From contig NZ_BCUU01000023.1 in assembly GCF_001591385.1 (NCBI RefSeq), positions 1 through 59,823 of the forward strand: a stretch of 59,823 nucleotides of DNA. The letters are read 5' to 3'. How positions within the stretch are numbered: position 1 is the first letter of the stretch; each line of letters opens with the position of its first letter. Origin of the DNA: Variovorax soli NBRC 106424 (GTDB lineage: Bacteria; Pseudomonadota; Gammaproteobacteria; Burkholderiales; Burkholderiaceae_C). Under the pieces are notes generated by a model. That model ran no database searches and was not told the DNA's origin. It saw nothing but the letters and a program-made list of their open reading frames with translations. Positions 8,459-16,769 of the stretch are shown piece by piece. A program made the position numbers and the translations under genes.

Positions 8459-9649
8459 TCAGTTCTCCCCGAACTTGCGGCGGTACAACACGTCGAACAC
8501 CACGGCCGCGATCAGCACCTGGCCGATGATGACCATGCGCCGCCCGATGGGCACGTCCAGCAGCAGCATGCCGCTGTCGAGCGACTGCATAATGAGCGCG
8601 CCCAGCACCGAGCCGAAGATGGAGCCGCTGCCGCCCGCGAGCGCCGTGCCGCCGATCACCGCGGCGGCGATCACGTACAGCTCCATGCCGGTACCCAGCG
8701 AGTTGGTGCCGGCATTCAGCCGTGCGATGGAGACGATGGCCGCCACCGTGACCAGCACCGCCAGCAGCGCGAACAGCATCAGCGTGACGCGCTTGACCGG
8801 AATGCCCACCAGCGCTGCCGCATCCGGGTTGCCGCCCATGGCGAACACGTAGCGGCCGAAGCGCGTGCGGTGCACGAGAAAGGACAGCACCACCGCCACC
8901 AGCGCCCAGATGAGCACCGGGATGGGCAGGCCCTGCGCCTCGTCCTTGCCGCTGATCCGGTAGCTGTTCATCACCCAGGCAAAGGCGAGCACCACCGCAA
9001 TGGGCACCGCCAGCAGCGCAAGCTCCAGCCACAGCGGCTCCACCGGCATGCCGTGGCGCAGCCGCGTGCGTCGCCGCTGCAGCATGCGCGCCACGAGCAC
9101 CACGGCGACGAAGGCCGCGAGCACCCAGGTCCAGGTGGCGCCGATGCCGCCGTCGTAGCCGCCGCCCAGGCGCTGGAAGAACTCGTCATTGACCGGCTGC
9201 GTTTTGCCGTCCGCCACCAGGAAGGCCGCGCCGCGAAAGGACATGAGGCCGCCCAGCGTGACCACGAACGAAGGCACGCCCAGCACTGCTGTCAGCCAGC
9301 CCTGGTAGATGGACACCAGCAGCGCAACCGCCAGCCCCGCCAGGCACGCCGTCTGCCACGACCAGCCCGAGGTGTATTGCAGATAGGCGATGAGCACGCC
9401 GACGAAGCCCATCACCGAGCCCACCGACAGGTCGATGTGGCGCGCCACGATGATCAGCACCATGACGGTGGAGACGATGCCCACCACCGCCGTCTGCTGC
9501 GCCACGTTGTAGAGGTTCTCGGGCGAGAGGAACACGCCGCCCGAGAGGATGTGAAAGCCGATGCCCAGTGCCGCCAGCAGCACGCACATGAGCGCCAAGC
9601 GCAGGTCGATGCCGACCCGGCGCCAGACGGGCAATGTTGTTGGATTCAT
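8459..9649 (-). CDS. xylH: Sugar ABC transporter permease, XylH-like
   Basis: A 396-residue inner-membrane protein with about ten hydrophobic segments and the family motifs [23 protein letters not shown] and the EAA-like [18 protein letters not shown] near the C-terminus. A large loop around residues 165-220 is rich in Arg, typical of XylH-type permeases. It lies between the binding-protein gene (73-base gap) and the ATPase gene (4-base gap), so it is the transmembrane subunit of the same importer. Confidence 0.92.
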   Translation of the reverse strand: MNPTTLPVWRRVGIDLRLALMCVLLAALGIGFHILSGGVFLSPENLYNVAQQTAVVGIVSTVMVLIIVARHIDLSVGSVMGFVGVLIAYLQYTSGWSWQTACLAGLAVALLVSIYQGWLTAVLGVPSFVVTLGGLMSFRGAAFLVADGKTQPVNDEFFQRLGGGYDGGIGATWTWVLAAFVAVVLVARMLQRRRTRLRHGMPVEPLWLELALLAVPIAVVLAFAWVMNSYRISGKDEAQGLPIPVLIWALVAVVLSFLVHRTRFGRYVFAMGGNPDAAALVGIPVKRVTLMLFALLAVLVTVAAIVSIARLNAGTNSLGTGMELYVIAAAVIGGTALAGGSGSIFGSVLGALIMQSLDSGMLLLDVPIGRRMVIIGQVLIAAVVFDVLYRRKFGEN

Positions 9650-9722
9650 TTGAAGAAGACTCCCTGCCGCGGCGGGCGTGCCGCCGCAGCTTTCAGGCGA
9701 AAGACTGGCGAGCGGTGCGCCG

Positions 9723-10745
9723 TTACTTGCAGGCCGCGGGAGCCTTGTCGGCCGACACGCCCTTGCACAGCTCGTCCTTCTTGATCCAGCCGGCCTTCAC
9801 AACCACGTCCAGGTTGTCCTTGGTGATGGGCACCGGCTTGAGCAGGCGCGAGTCCAGCGCGATCTTCTTCTCGCCGCCGCTCCACTTGGCCGAATTGGGT
9901 GCCGGCTTGCCGGCGGCCAGCGCCACGGCGGCCTCGGCCGCTTCCTTGCCCAGCTCGCGCGAATCCTTCCACACCGACACCGTCTGCGTGCCCAGCGCCA
10001 CGCGGTTGAGCGCGGCGAAGTCGGCGTCCTGGCCCGACACCGGAATGCCGCGGATGCCCTTGGCCGTGAGCGCCGCCACCACGCCGCCGGCGGTGCCGTC
10101 GTTGGCCGCCACCACCGCGTCGACCTTGTTGGCGTTCTTGGTGAGGATCTGCTCCATGTTCTTCTGCGCCACCTCGGGCTTCCAGCCATCGGTGTACTCG
10201 TCGCCGACGATCTTGATGTCGCCCTTCTTCACCGCGGCGTCCACCACCTCCTGCGCACCGGCGCGCAGGAAGTTGGCATTGGGGTCGGTGGGCGAGCCCT
10301 TGATGAACACATAGTTGCCCTTGGGCGCCAGCTTGAACACCTCGCGCGCCTGCATGCGGCCGACCTCGACGTTGTCGAAGGTGATGTAGAACACGCCCGG
10401 CGCCTCGATCAGCCGGTCGTACGCCACCACCGGGATCTTCTGCCGCGTGGCCTTGGTCACGGCCGGCAGGATCGCGTCCTTGTCCATGGCCAGCACGATC
10501 AGCGCCTTGGCGCCCTTGGAGATGAGCCCATCCACGTCGGCCAGCTGCTTCTCCGGCGAGCCGCCGGCATCGGCGCTGATGTACTTCGCGCCCATTTTTT
10601 CCAGCTGCGCCTTGATGGCCGCCTCGTCCGTCTTCCAGCGCTCCTCCTGGAAGTTGGACCAGCTCACACCGACGATGGTCTGGGCCGATGCGCCCAACGC
10701 AGCCAGGCCAAGCGCCAGCGCGGACAGGGTGTGGTGCAACTTCAT
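9723..10745 (-). CDS. xylF: Periplasmic D-xylose-type sugar-binding protein
   Basis: A 340-residue protein with a signal peptide cleaved around ALGASA-Q. Family landmarks are [17 protein letters not shown] at the mature N-terminus, [10 protein letters not shown], the [20 protein letters not shown] stretch, [11 protein letters not shown], and [16 protein letters not shown]. All are close to XylF, the D-xylose binder that feeds XylGH. The ATG at 10745 follows AGGAG. It is the first gene of the operon, behind the proposed ROK operator. The sugar could be another pentose or hexose, because no xylA or xylB is in the window. Confidence 0.92.
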   Translation of the reverse strand: MKLHHTLSALALGLAALGASAQTIVGVSWSNFQEERWKTDEAAIKAQLEKMGAKYISADAGGSPEKQLADVDGLISKGAKALIVLAMDKDAILPAVTKATRQKIPVVAYDRLIEAPGVFYITFDNVEVGRMQAREVFKLAPKGNYVFIKGSPTDPNANFLRAGAQEVVDAAVKKGDIKIVGDEYTDGWKPEVAQKNMEQILTKNANKVDAVVAANDGTAGGVVAALTAKGIRGIPVSGQDADFAALNRVALGTQTVSVWKDSRELGKEAAEAAVALAAGKPAPNSAKWSGGEKKIALDSRLLKPVPITKDNLDVVVKAGWIKKDELCKGVSADKAPAACK

Positions 10746-10785
10746 GGTGTGTTCTCCTGAGGGTGTTGTAGGTTCTGACCCGAGT

Positions 10786-10804
10786 TAGTTCGGGCGTCGA
10801 ACTA
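10786..10804. promoter_or_regulatory. Candidate ROK (XylR-like) operator upstream of xylF
   Basis: TAGTTCG (10786-10792) and CGAACTA (10798-10804) are perfect inverted 7-mers around a 5-base spacer, 41 bases before the xylF ATG. The outer TTAGTT/AACTA bases resemble the classic XylR operator half-sites (TTAGTTTG...CAAACTAA). A TTGGAA hexamer just upstream on the minus strand could be the -35, which would place the repeat over the promoter. Confidence 0.6.
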
Positions 10805-10865
10805 TGTTCCAAAACCCCAGGCCACTCCCATAGGGAATACCCCGCCAGAGCAACGCAACGCGCGT

Positions 10866-11440
10866 CTACAGGATGCCGACGGACTCGGAAAGCCTCACGG
10901 CAGTCAGCGGCATGCCTCGCTGCTCGAACAACACGACCAGGCTCTCAGGCGTGTGCTTTGGATTGTTCCAACGCAGACGCATCTCCCTCAGAGCCTTGAT
11001 GGCGCGAGGGGGATGCAGCGTCAGTTGATTGACGATGAATTGATCGGGCGTCTGCAGATCAATATCGTGCGGCGTCAGTGCCTCCAGGGGAAAGTCTTTG
11101 ACGTTGTTGGTGACGATAGCGTCCGCATGCCCGACGATGGCTGCTGCCAAGACATGCCGGTCGTCGGGGTCCGGCAGCGTGAGGCACCGCATGAAGTCCT
11201 CGTACCCTGTGACCATGCAATCGGGGATCGCCTCGCACATGGCCCGCGCCTTGTTCGCGTTGGCCTGTTCTGTGCCGGGGTACTTCTCAAGCCTCGAGGC
11301 TGTCCACTCCCGCTCGATGTCAGCGCTCCATTTGGCCGCAAACAACCCAGCGTGGGCAAGGCTCAGCAGGGCATCGCACTGGAGCTTGGAAACAGGACAT
11401 TGGCGTCCAGAAGTGCGGTGTAGCGTGCCGCGCCTGCCAT
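10866..11440 (-). pseudogene. PIN-domain toxin, frameshifted
   Basis: Six bases after the antitoxin stop, an ATG at 11440 opens the expected PIN start MAGAARYTALLDANVLF, with the first catalytic Asp. That frame then reads into a TGA within ten codons. The remainder of the toxin lies in the -1 frame from about 11390: DALLSLAHAGLFAAKW, then LPDPDDRHVLAAAI, VTNNVKDFPLEAL and a C-terminal extension. One missing base near the TTTCC at 11388-11392 explains the break. The protein would otherwise be a PIN-fold ribonuclease partner of the upstream antitoxin. It could be a decayed gene or a sequencing error. If translated from upstream codons in the second frame, the product lacks the first Asp. Confidence 0.78.
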
Positions 11441-11446
11441 ACACCC

Positions 11447-11911
11447 TCAAGGCTCCTCGCCCAACTCCCGGTCGATTTCATGCATCCGTCGCAGCGCCGC
11501 TTCGCTGCGCTCGCGTTGGGCCGCCTGGTACCTGACCAGTTCATCAAAATCAATGCGTCGATGCGTGTTGACCATGTGGCAGGTCAAGCGACCGGCGTCA
11601 ATTTCTTTGATGACAAAGGGGCGCGAAACGTTAAGAAATGCGGCTGCTTCCTGGGTGGTCATCTGCGCCTTCTGGGGCATGAGCAGCATCGGCTCGCGCA
11701 GCGCCATTTGCCGCAACACATCAGCAAAGAAGCGCAGTGCCTTGGGCGGTACCTTCAGGACGGGGGCCTTCCCTTCCTCATCAGGAAGGTCCAGGGTGAG
11801 TTCAACGTGTTTGGCTTTCGAATGGTCAAGTGCCGCCACCAACAGGGTGCGAGCGGTCGCGGCCATTTCCGCCTCGGCCTGCGTCGCAGGCTCTAGGATT
11901 TTCTCGCTCAT
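11447..11911 (-). CDS. Excisionase-type helix-turn-helix antitoxin
   Basis: A 154-residue protein. The C-terminal half carries an HTH_17/excisionase DNA-binding domain (MTTQEAAAFLNVSRPFVIKE, then RRIDFDELVRYQ), and the charged C-terminal tail (RRMHEIDRELGEEP) could clamp a toxin. The N-terminal half includes an LTLDLPDEEGKAPVLKVPP segment typical of antitoxins paired with PIN toxins of this subgroup. It precedes the broken PIN gene by 6 bases. It probably autorepresses the pair, binding in the 11912-12060 region, though no clear palindrome was found there. Confidence 0.8.
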   Translation of the reverse strand: MSEKILEPATQAEAEMAATARTLLVAALDHSKAKHVELTLDLPDEEGKAPVLKVPPKALRFFADVLRQMALREPMLLMPQKAQMTTQEAAAFLNVSRPFVIKEIDAGRLTCHMVNTHRRIDFDELVRYQAAQRERSEAALRRMHEIDRELGEEP

Positions 11912-12060
11912 CGCGTCTCTCCATGTTGCAGTTGCCGGGTTAGTCGACGCCCTCTTGTTATTAGTGGGGCTGATGGAGATAGTACTCCAAACGCAATAAA
12001 CGCAACACCCGGAGAGGCAAACCTAGGCGAGGCGAAGCGAGCCGAAAAACCCCAGTCCCG

Positions 12061-12155
12061 CACCGAGGATCTGGCTCTGCCAGTCCTCAGGTGGGGTCTC
12101 CCCCTCGGGGGGTGGAGTTACACGACCGAAGGGAGTGAAAAGCCGGGGGGCTTCA
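12061..12155 (-). repeat. Dispersed intergenic repeat, copy A, containing a terminator hairpin
   Basis: About 95 bases that align base for base, with small differences, to copy B at 19398-19499. Shared blocks are CACCGAGGA, CTGCC..G.CCTCAG, CTCCCC(C)TCGGGGG, an acacg/acacc core, and GTGA(A/G)AAGCCG. On the minus strand it starts with the TGA stop of the PQQ dehydrogenase, then AGCC-CCCC-GGCTTTT, a terminator-like hairpin, then a second hairpin (CCCCC-TCG/CGA-GGGGG type). Confidence 0.75.
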
Positions 12156-14267
12156 CTTCGGCCGGATGGCGTCGGCAGTGCCCTGGATGAACGCCTTGAT
12201 CTTGTCCACATCCTCCATCGACAGCTTGCCCGTGAAGTCCGGCATGCCGCGCTCCATGGCCGGCCCCTTGAAGATGAACTTGTCGAGGTTCTCGATGTAC
12301 GAGGCGTTCATGTAGCCCAGGTTGGGAATGTTGCCCCCGCGGTCCACGCCGGGCACGCCGTGGCAGAACACGCAGTTGCTCACGTACAGCAGCGTGCCCG
12401 CCTCCACCTTGGCCGGGTCGTACTTCACGCCCTGCACCAGCTTGTCCATGCGGTACTGCACGAATTCGGGCGCCGGCGCCTTGCCGCCCAGCACGAAGGT
12501 GTAGACCGTGCCGGGGCCCTGGCGCTCGGTGGCTCGCATGGCCAGGCCGTAGACGCCGCCCCAGCCCACCGCGATCGACAGGTACTGCTTGCCATCGACC
12601 ATGTAGGTGCTGGGCGCCGCCACGACGCCGGTGCCGGTGGGTGTCTCCCACAGCTTCTCGCCGGTCTTGGCGTTGTAGGCCATCATGCGGCCGTCGGCCG
12701 TTCCCTGGAACACCAGGTTGCCGGCGGTGGCGAGCGTACCGCCATTCCAGGGCGAGACGTGCTCCACCGCCCAGGCCTGCTTCTGCGCCACCGGGTCCCA
12801 TGCGATCAGGCGCCCGAAAGGCTTGCTCTGGGGCGGCGCGGCGTTGATGAACATGGCGGTGTTCCAGCCCAGCGCCGAATGCGGACGGGCCGGAGCGTTC
12901 TCGTTGAACTTCCACGCCTTGTCGTCCATCAGCGAGACGGGAATGTTCTGCGCCGGCAGGTAGGCCAGCCCGGTCTGTGCGCTGTAGGACATGGAATGCC
13001 AGTTGTGCGCGCCGAAGGGCCCGGGAATGCTGTCGCCGGGCTTCTCGTTCTGGCGCGCAGCCGCCACCTCGATCGGCCGGCCGTTCTTGTCATAGCCGGT
13101 GGCCCAGTTCACGTCGACAAAATTCTTCGCCGAGATGAACTTGCCGTTGGTGCGGTCGATGACGAAGAAGAAGCCATTCTTGGGCGCATGCAGGATCACC
13201 TTGCGCGGCTTGCCGCCCACCTTGATGTCGGCCAGGATCATCGGCTGGGTCGAGGTGTAGTCCCAGTTGTCGCCCGGCGTTTCCTGGTAGTGCCACTTGT
13301 ACTTTCCGGTGTCGGGGTCGAGCGCGACGATCGAGGCCAGGTACAGGTTGTCGCCGCCCTTGGGGCTGCGCTTGCTGTGCGCCCATGGCGATCCGTTGCC
13401 GGTGCCGATGTACATGAGGTTGAGCTCCGGGTCGAAGGCCATGGTGTCCCACACCGTGCCGCCGCCGCCGGCCTCCCAGTACTTGCTGCCCGGGTCCCAG
13501 GTCTTGGCGGCACGCGCCATGGCGTCGTTTTCCAGCGGCTTGGACGGATCGCCCGGCACCGTATACCAGCGCCACTTCTGCTCGCCGGTGGCCGCGTCGT
13601 AGGCGGTGACGTAGCCCCGCGCACCGTACTCGGCCCCGCCGTTGCCGATGATCACCTTGCCCTTGAACACGCGTGGCGCGCCGGTGATGGTGTAGGAGAA
13701 CTTGGAATCGCCGATCGTGTCCTTCTCCCACACCACCTGGCCGGTGGCGGCATCCAGCGCGATCAGCCGCCCGTCGTACGCGCCCACGTACACCTTGCCC
13801 TGGTAGAGCGCCACGCCACGGTTGACCACGTCGCAGCAGCCCTTGAAGCCTTTGGACTTGTCCACCTTGGGATCGAAGGTCCAAAGCTTCTTGCCGGTGC
13901 GCACGTCGATGGCGTGCACCACGCTCCATGACGCGGTGACATACATGATGCCGTCCACCACCAGCGGCGTGGCCTCCACGCCGCGCGTGGATTCGAGGTT
14001 GTAGGACCAGGCCAGGCCCAGGTCCTTCACGTTGCCCGCGTTGATCTGGTCGAGCTTGGAAAAGCGCGTCTCGGCATAGTCCAGGCCGTAGCTGGGCCAG
14101 TCGCTGGTCTTGGCCGTGTTGGCGCGGATGAAGGCGCCGTCGACCTTGCCGGTGGCGGCCTTGATGTGCTCGGGCGAGCCCTTGCTGCCCTGCTGGGCGG
14201 CGGCGCCGGCGGCGGCCAGGCACAGCGCGGCGCCGAGCGCGAGGGCGCGGTGGATCTTTCTTCTCAT
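12153..14267 (-). CDS. PQQ-dependent quinohaemoprotein alcohol dehydrogenase
   Basis: A 704-residue periplasmic enzyme with a signal peptide (about 1-24). The eight-bladed PQQ propeller (about 50-570) has the vicinal disulfide Cys144-Cys145 that stacks on PQQ, TGNGSPW, and the catalytic Asp336 in DNWDYTST. The residue two after that Asp is Thr, not Asp, so the site looks calcium- rather than lanthanide-dependent. The C-terminus is a cytochrome c domain with CVFCH, so electrons pass from PQQ to haem in the same chain, as in type II quinohaemoprotein ethanol dehydrogenases. Its gene is divergent from the AcoR-like regulator; the palindrome at 14354-14372 lies 87 bases upstream of its ATG. No PQQ biosynthesis gene or partner cytochrome is in the window. 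Confidence 0.93.
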   Translation of the reverse strand: MRRKIHRALALGAALCLAAAGAAAQQGSKGSPEHIKAATGKVDGAFIRANTAKTSDWPSYGLDYAETRFSKLDQINAGNVKDLGLAWSYNLESTRGVEATPLVVDGIMYVTASWSVVHAIDVRTGKKLWTFDPKVDKSKGFKGCCDVVNRGVALYQGKVYVGAYDGRLIALDAATGQVVWEKDTIGDSKFSYTITGAPRVFKGKVIIGNGGAEYGARGYVTAYDAATGEQKWRWYTVPGDPSKPLENDAMARAAKTWDPGSKYWEAGGGGTVWDTMAFDPELNLMYIGTGNGSPWAHSKRSPKGGDNLYLASIVALDPDTGKYKWHYQETPGDNWDYTSTQPMILADIKVGGKPRKVILHAPKNGFFFVIDRTNGKFISAKNFVDVNWATGYDKNGRPIEVAAARQNEKPGDSIPGPFGAHNWHSMSYSAQTGLAYLPAQNIPVSLMDDKAWKFNENAPARPHSALGWNTAMFINAAPPQSKPFGRLIAWDPVAQKQAWAVEHVSPWNGGTLATAGNLVFQGTADGRMMAYNAKTGEKLWETPTGTGVVAAPSTYMVDGKQYLSIAVGWGGVYGLAMRATERQGPGTVYTFVLGGKAPAPEFVQYRMDKLVQGVKYDPAKVEAGTLLYVSNCVFCHGVPGVDRGGNIPNLGYMNASYIENLDKFIFKGPAMERGMPDFTGKLSMEDVDKIKAFIQGTADAIRPK

Positions 14268-14353
14268 CGTGCTGTCTCCTGCATCGTTGTGGCGCTGGCA
14301 AGAATGGTCCGGCGCGGCGCTTTCTTCACCCTCGGGATTTCCCTAGCGCGCAA

Positions 14354-14372
14354 CTGTTCCATTGCGGAACAG
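14354..14372. promoter_or_regulatory. Palindromic operator in the divergent PQQ-ADH/regulator region
   Basis: CTGTTCC (14354-14360), spacer ATTGC, GGAACAG (14366-14372): a perfect 7+7 inverted repeat. It sits 33 bases from the regulator ATG and 87 bases from the dehydrogenase ATG. The size and symmetry suit the Fis-type helix-turn-helix dimer encoded by the regulator. Binding is inferred. Confidence 0.6.
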
Positions 14373-14404
14373 ATTTCGAGCCGCCCCACGAGAGGAGTCG
14401 ACGC

Positions 14405-15646
14405 ATGTTCCTGCCCTCGCCCGCCGGCCGTGCCGGCGACCGCCCGCGCGAGCTGTTTCCGCGCACGCGTGCCGAGCGCGTCGCACTGGCGCGCCAGCAG
14501 TTCTTCGACGAAGGCGTGCGTCCCTCGGGCCTGGTGGGCGAAGCCGTGCTGCAGTCGTGGATGCGCTGCAGCCGCACGCACAGCGACAGCCGGCGGGTCA
14601 TCGCATTCGATGCGGTCACGCCCAGCCGCCTGCATGCCACGCTGGGCCGCAGCCGCGAACTGCTCGAGGCGGCGCGCGGCGAGCTGCAGAACATGGAGAG
14701 CTCGCTGGCCGGAACCGATGCGCGCGTGCTGCTCACCGACGCGCACGGCGTGATCGTGCACACCACCCACCACCCCATGGCCGCGGCGCAGCCGGTGATG
14801 CGGCAGACGGCGCGGGTGGGCGTCAACATTGCCGAAAGCATGGTGGGCACGACGGCGCCGGGCATCGTGGCCTGCACCGGCCACGCCGCGACGGTGAACG
14901 GCGCAGAGCACTATTTCGACGTGCTGCACGAAATGCACTGCGCAGCTGCGCCCATCCGCGACGTGCACGGCCGCCTCGCCGCGGTGCTCGACGTGAGCAT
15001 GGAGGGACGGCCCTTCAGCTTCGGCGCGGCGCAGCTGGTGGCGACCTTTGCCGCCACCATCGAGAACCGCCTGCTGGTGACCCAGTCGCGCGGCCGGCTG
15101 CTGCTGCGCTTCCAGGCGAGCCCAGCGCTGCTGGGCACGCCACTGGAAGCGCTGGCCGGCATCGACGGCGACGGCAACGTCGCCTGGCTCAACGGCGCGG
15201 CCGAGCGCCTGATCGGCCAGCTGGCCGACGACACGCCGCCCACCGCGCTGCGCATCTTCGGCATGGACCTGGCCGCGCTGCTGCGCATGACGCGCAGCGA
15301 AGCGCCGCAGCCCATTCGCCTGGCCAGCGGCCTGGGCGTGTGGCTGCAGGCCGCGCTGCAGGCGAGCGACGGTGTGGACTTTCGGCATGCCGTGGGATTG
15401 GCCGGCACAGGCGCGGCCGCAACGCGAATTGCAGGCGCGCCGAATCCGGCCCCGCCTTCGCAAGATGAAGATGCGCCGGCCGCCCAGGGCGACAGCAGCC
15501 TGAGCGGCCACAGCCGCAAGCTGATCGAAGACACGCTCGACGCATGCGGCGGCAACATCTCGCAGGCAGCGCGCCAGCTGCGCGTGTCGCGCGGCACGCT
15601 CTACCGACGGCTCAAGCACTGGCAGCAGGAAGCGCCACCACCTTGA
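14405..15646 (+). CDS. AcoR-like regulator lacking the sigma-54 AAA+ domain
   Basis: A 413-residue protein. The N-terminal part (VLQSWMRCSRTH, about 50-220) matches the AcoR/FhlA-type GAF sensor region, including GVNIAESMVGTTAPGI and AAPIRDVHGRLAAVLDVS. A degenerate PAS-like stretch follows (about 225-330). The last 45 residues are a Fis-type helix-turn-helix (NISQAARQLRVSRGTLYRRL). The central AAA+ module of true sigma-54 activators (Walker A, GAFTGA, about 240 residues) is absent. It is placed between the PQQ alcohol dehydrogenase and the E1 genes and probably senses an alcohol, acetoin or aldehyde-type inducer. It cannot activate sigma-54 promoters by ATP hydrolysis, so it should act at sigma-70 promoters or by repression. 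Confidence 0.85.
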   Translation: MFLPSPAGRAGDRPRELFPRTRAERVALARQQFFDEGVRPSGLVGEAVLQSWMRCSRTHSDSRRVIAFDAVTPSRLHATLGRSRELLEAARGELQNMESSLAGTDARVLLTDAHGVIVHTTHHPMAAAQPVMRQTARVGVNIAESMVGTTAPGIVACTGHAATVNGAEHYFDVLHEMHCAAAPIRDVHGRLAAVLDVSMEGRPFSFGAAQLVATFAATIENRLLVTQSRGRLLLRFQASPALLGTPLEALAGIDGDGNVAWLNGAAERLIGQLADDTPPTALRIFGMDLAALLRMTRSEAPQPIRLASGLGVWLQAALQASDGVDFRHAVGLAGTGAAATRIAGAPNPAPPSQDEDAPAAQGDSSLSGHSRKLIEDTLDACGGNISQAARQLRVSRGTLYRRLKHWQQEAPPP

Positions 15647-15746
15647 GTCCTGCTTTCGATGGACCGGGTTAGTCCGCACACACCCAGATGGTCACGATCG
15701 ATACGATTTCTGCCCAAGCGCAGTCCACGTCTGCGCTGAAACCGGA

Positions 15747-16769
15747 ATGGACTTGACGACTTCAGCTTTGAACCAGCCGCTGGCGCTGTATCGCACGATG
15801 CTGCGCATCCGTGCTTTCGAGAACGCGGCCGAGGCCGCCAGCCAGGGCGGCGTGAGCGCGTACGGCCAGCAGGCCGGCGCCGCCGCCAAGGTGCGCGGCC
15901 CCCTGCACCTGTCGACCGGCCAGGAGGCGGTGCCGGCCGGCGTGTGCGCGCACCTGCGCGCGAGCGACTACATCACCTCCACCCACCGCGGCCACGGCCA
16001 CACGCTGGCCAAGGGCGCGGACCTCACGCGCATGATGTGCGAGCTGTTCGGCAAGGCCACCGGCTTCAACGGCGGCAAGGGCGGCTCCATGCACATCGCC
16101 GATTTCTCCGTGGGCATGCTCGGCGCCAACGGCGTGGTGGCGGCCGGCCTGCCCATCGCGGTGGGCGCCGCGCATGCGCAGAAGATCCAGCACCGCGACG
16201 CCATCACCACCTGCTTCTTCGGCGACGGCGCCATCAACCGCGGGCCGTTTCTCGAAGCCCTGAACTGGGCCCACGTGTACGAGTTGCCGGTGCTCTTCGT
16301 CTGTGAAGACAACCGCTGGAGCGCCACCACCGCCAGCGGCCCCATGACGGCCGGCGACGGCGCCTCCGCCCGCGCAGCGGCCATGGACATCCCGGCACGC
16401 CAGGTCGATGGCAACGACGTGTTCGCCGTGCACGAAGCCGCGGCCGAACTCGTGGCGCAGGTGCGCAGCGGCCAGGGCCCGCGCCTGCTGCATGCGCTGA
16501 CCTACCGCGTGAAGGGCCACGTGTCGGTGGACGTGGCGGCCTATCGCAACCCGAACGAACTCGAGGCCGCGCTGAAGACCGACCCGATTGCCCGCGCGCG
16601 CGCCGCGCTCTTGCAGCGCGGCACGCCGGCGCAGGCGCTCGATGCCATCGAGAACGAAGCGCAGGCCGAGGTGGAAGCGGCGCTGGCGGCCGCCGATGCG
16701 GCGCCGTGGCCGCAGGCCGACGCCGCCTTCACCGACGTGCAGAACACCGGAGCCGGGCAATGGATCTGA
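15747..16769 (+). CDS. Thiamine-diphosphate dehydrogenase E1 alpha subunit (AcoA-like)
   Basis: A 340-residue protein of the E1 alpha family (acetoin/pyruvate/branched-chain 2-oxoacid dehydrogenases). It shows STHRGHGH (78-85), the active-site loop region GGKGGSMHIAD, and the ThDP motif from GDG (159-161) to EDN (187-189). Length and the GGSMH motif favour AcoA, which cleaves acetoin with ThDP, over PdhA. It overlaps the E1 beta gene by 10 bases and forms a heterotetramer with it. The conserved YRVKGHVSVD near residue 250 replaces the usual YR..GHS.sD. Confidence 0.87.
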   Translation: MDLTTSALNQPLALYRTMLRIRAFENAAEAASQGGVSAYGQQAGAAAKVRGPLHLSTGQEAVPAGVCAHLRASDYITSTHRGHGHTLAKGADLTRMMCELFGKATGFNGGKGGSMHIADFSVGMLGANGVVAAGLPIAVGAAHAQKIQHRDAITTCFFGDGAINRGPFLEALNWAHVYELPVLFVCEDNRWSATTASGPMTAGDGASARAAAMDIPARQVDGNDVFAVHEAAAELVAQVRSGQGPRLLHALTYRVKGHVSVDVAAYRNPNELEAALKTDPIARARAALLQRGTPAQALDAIENEAQAEVEAALAAADAAPWPQADAAFTDVQNTGAGQWI

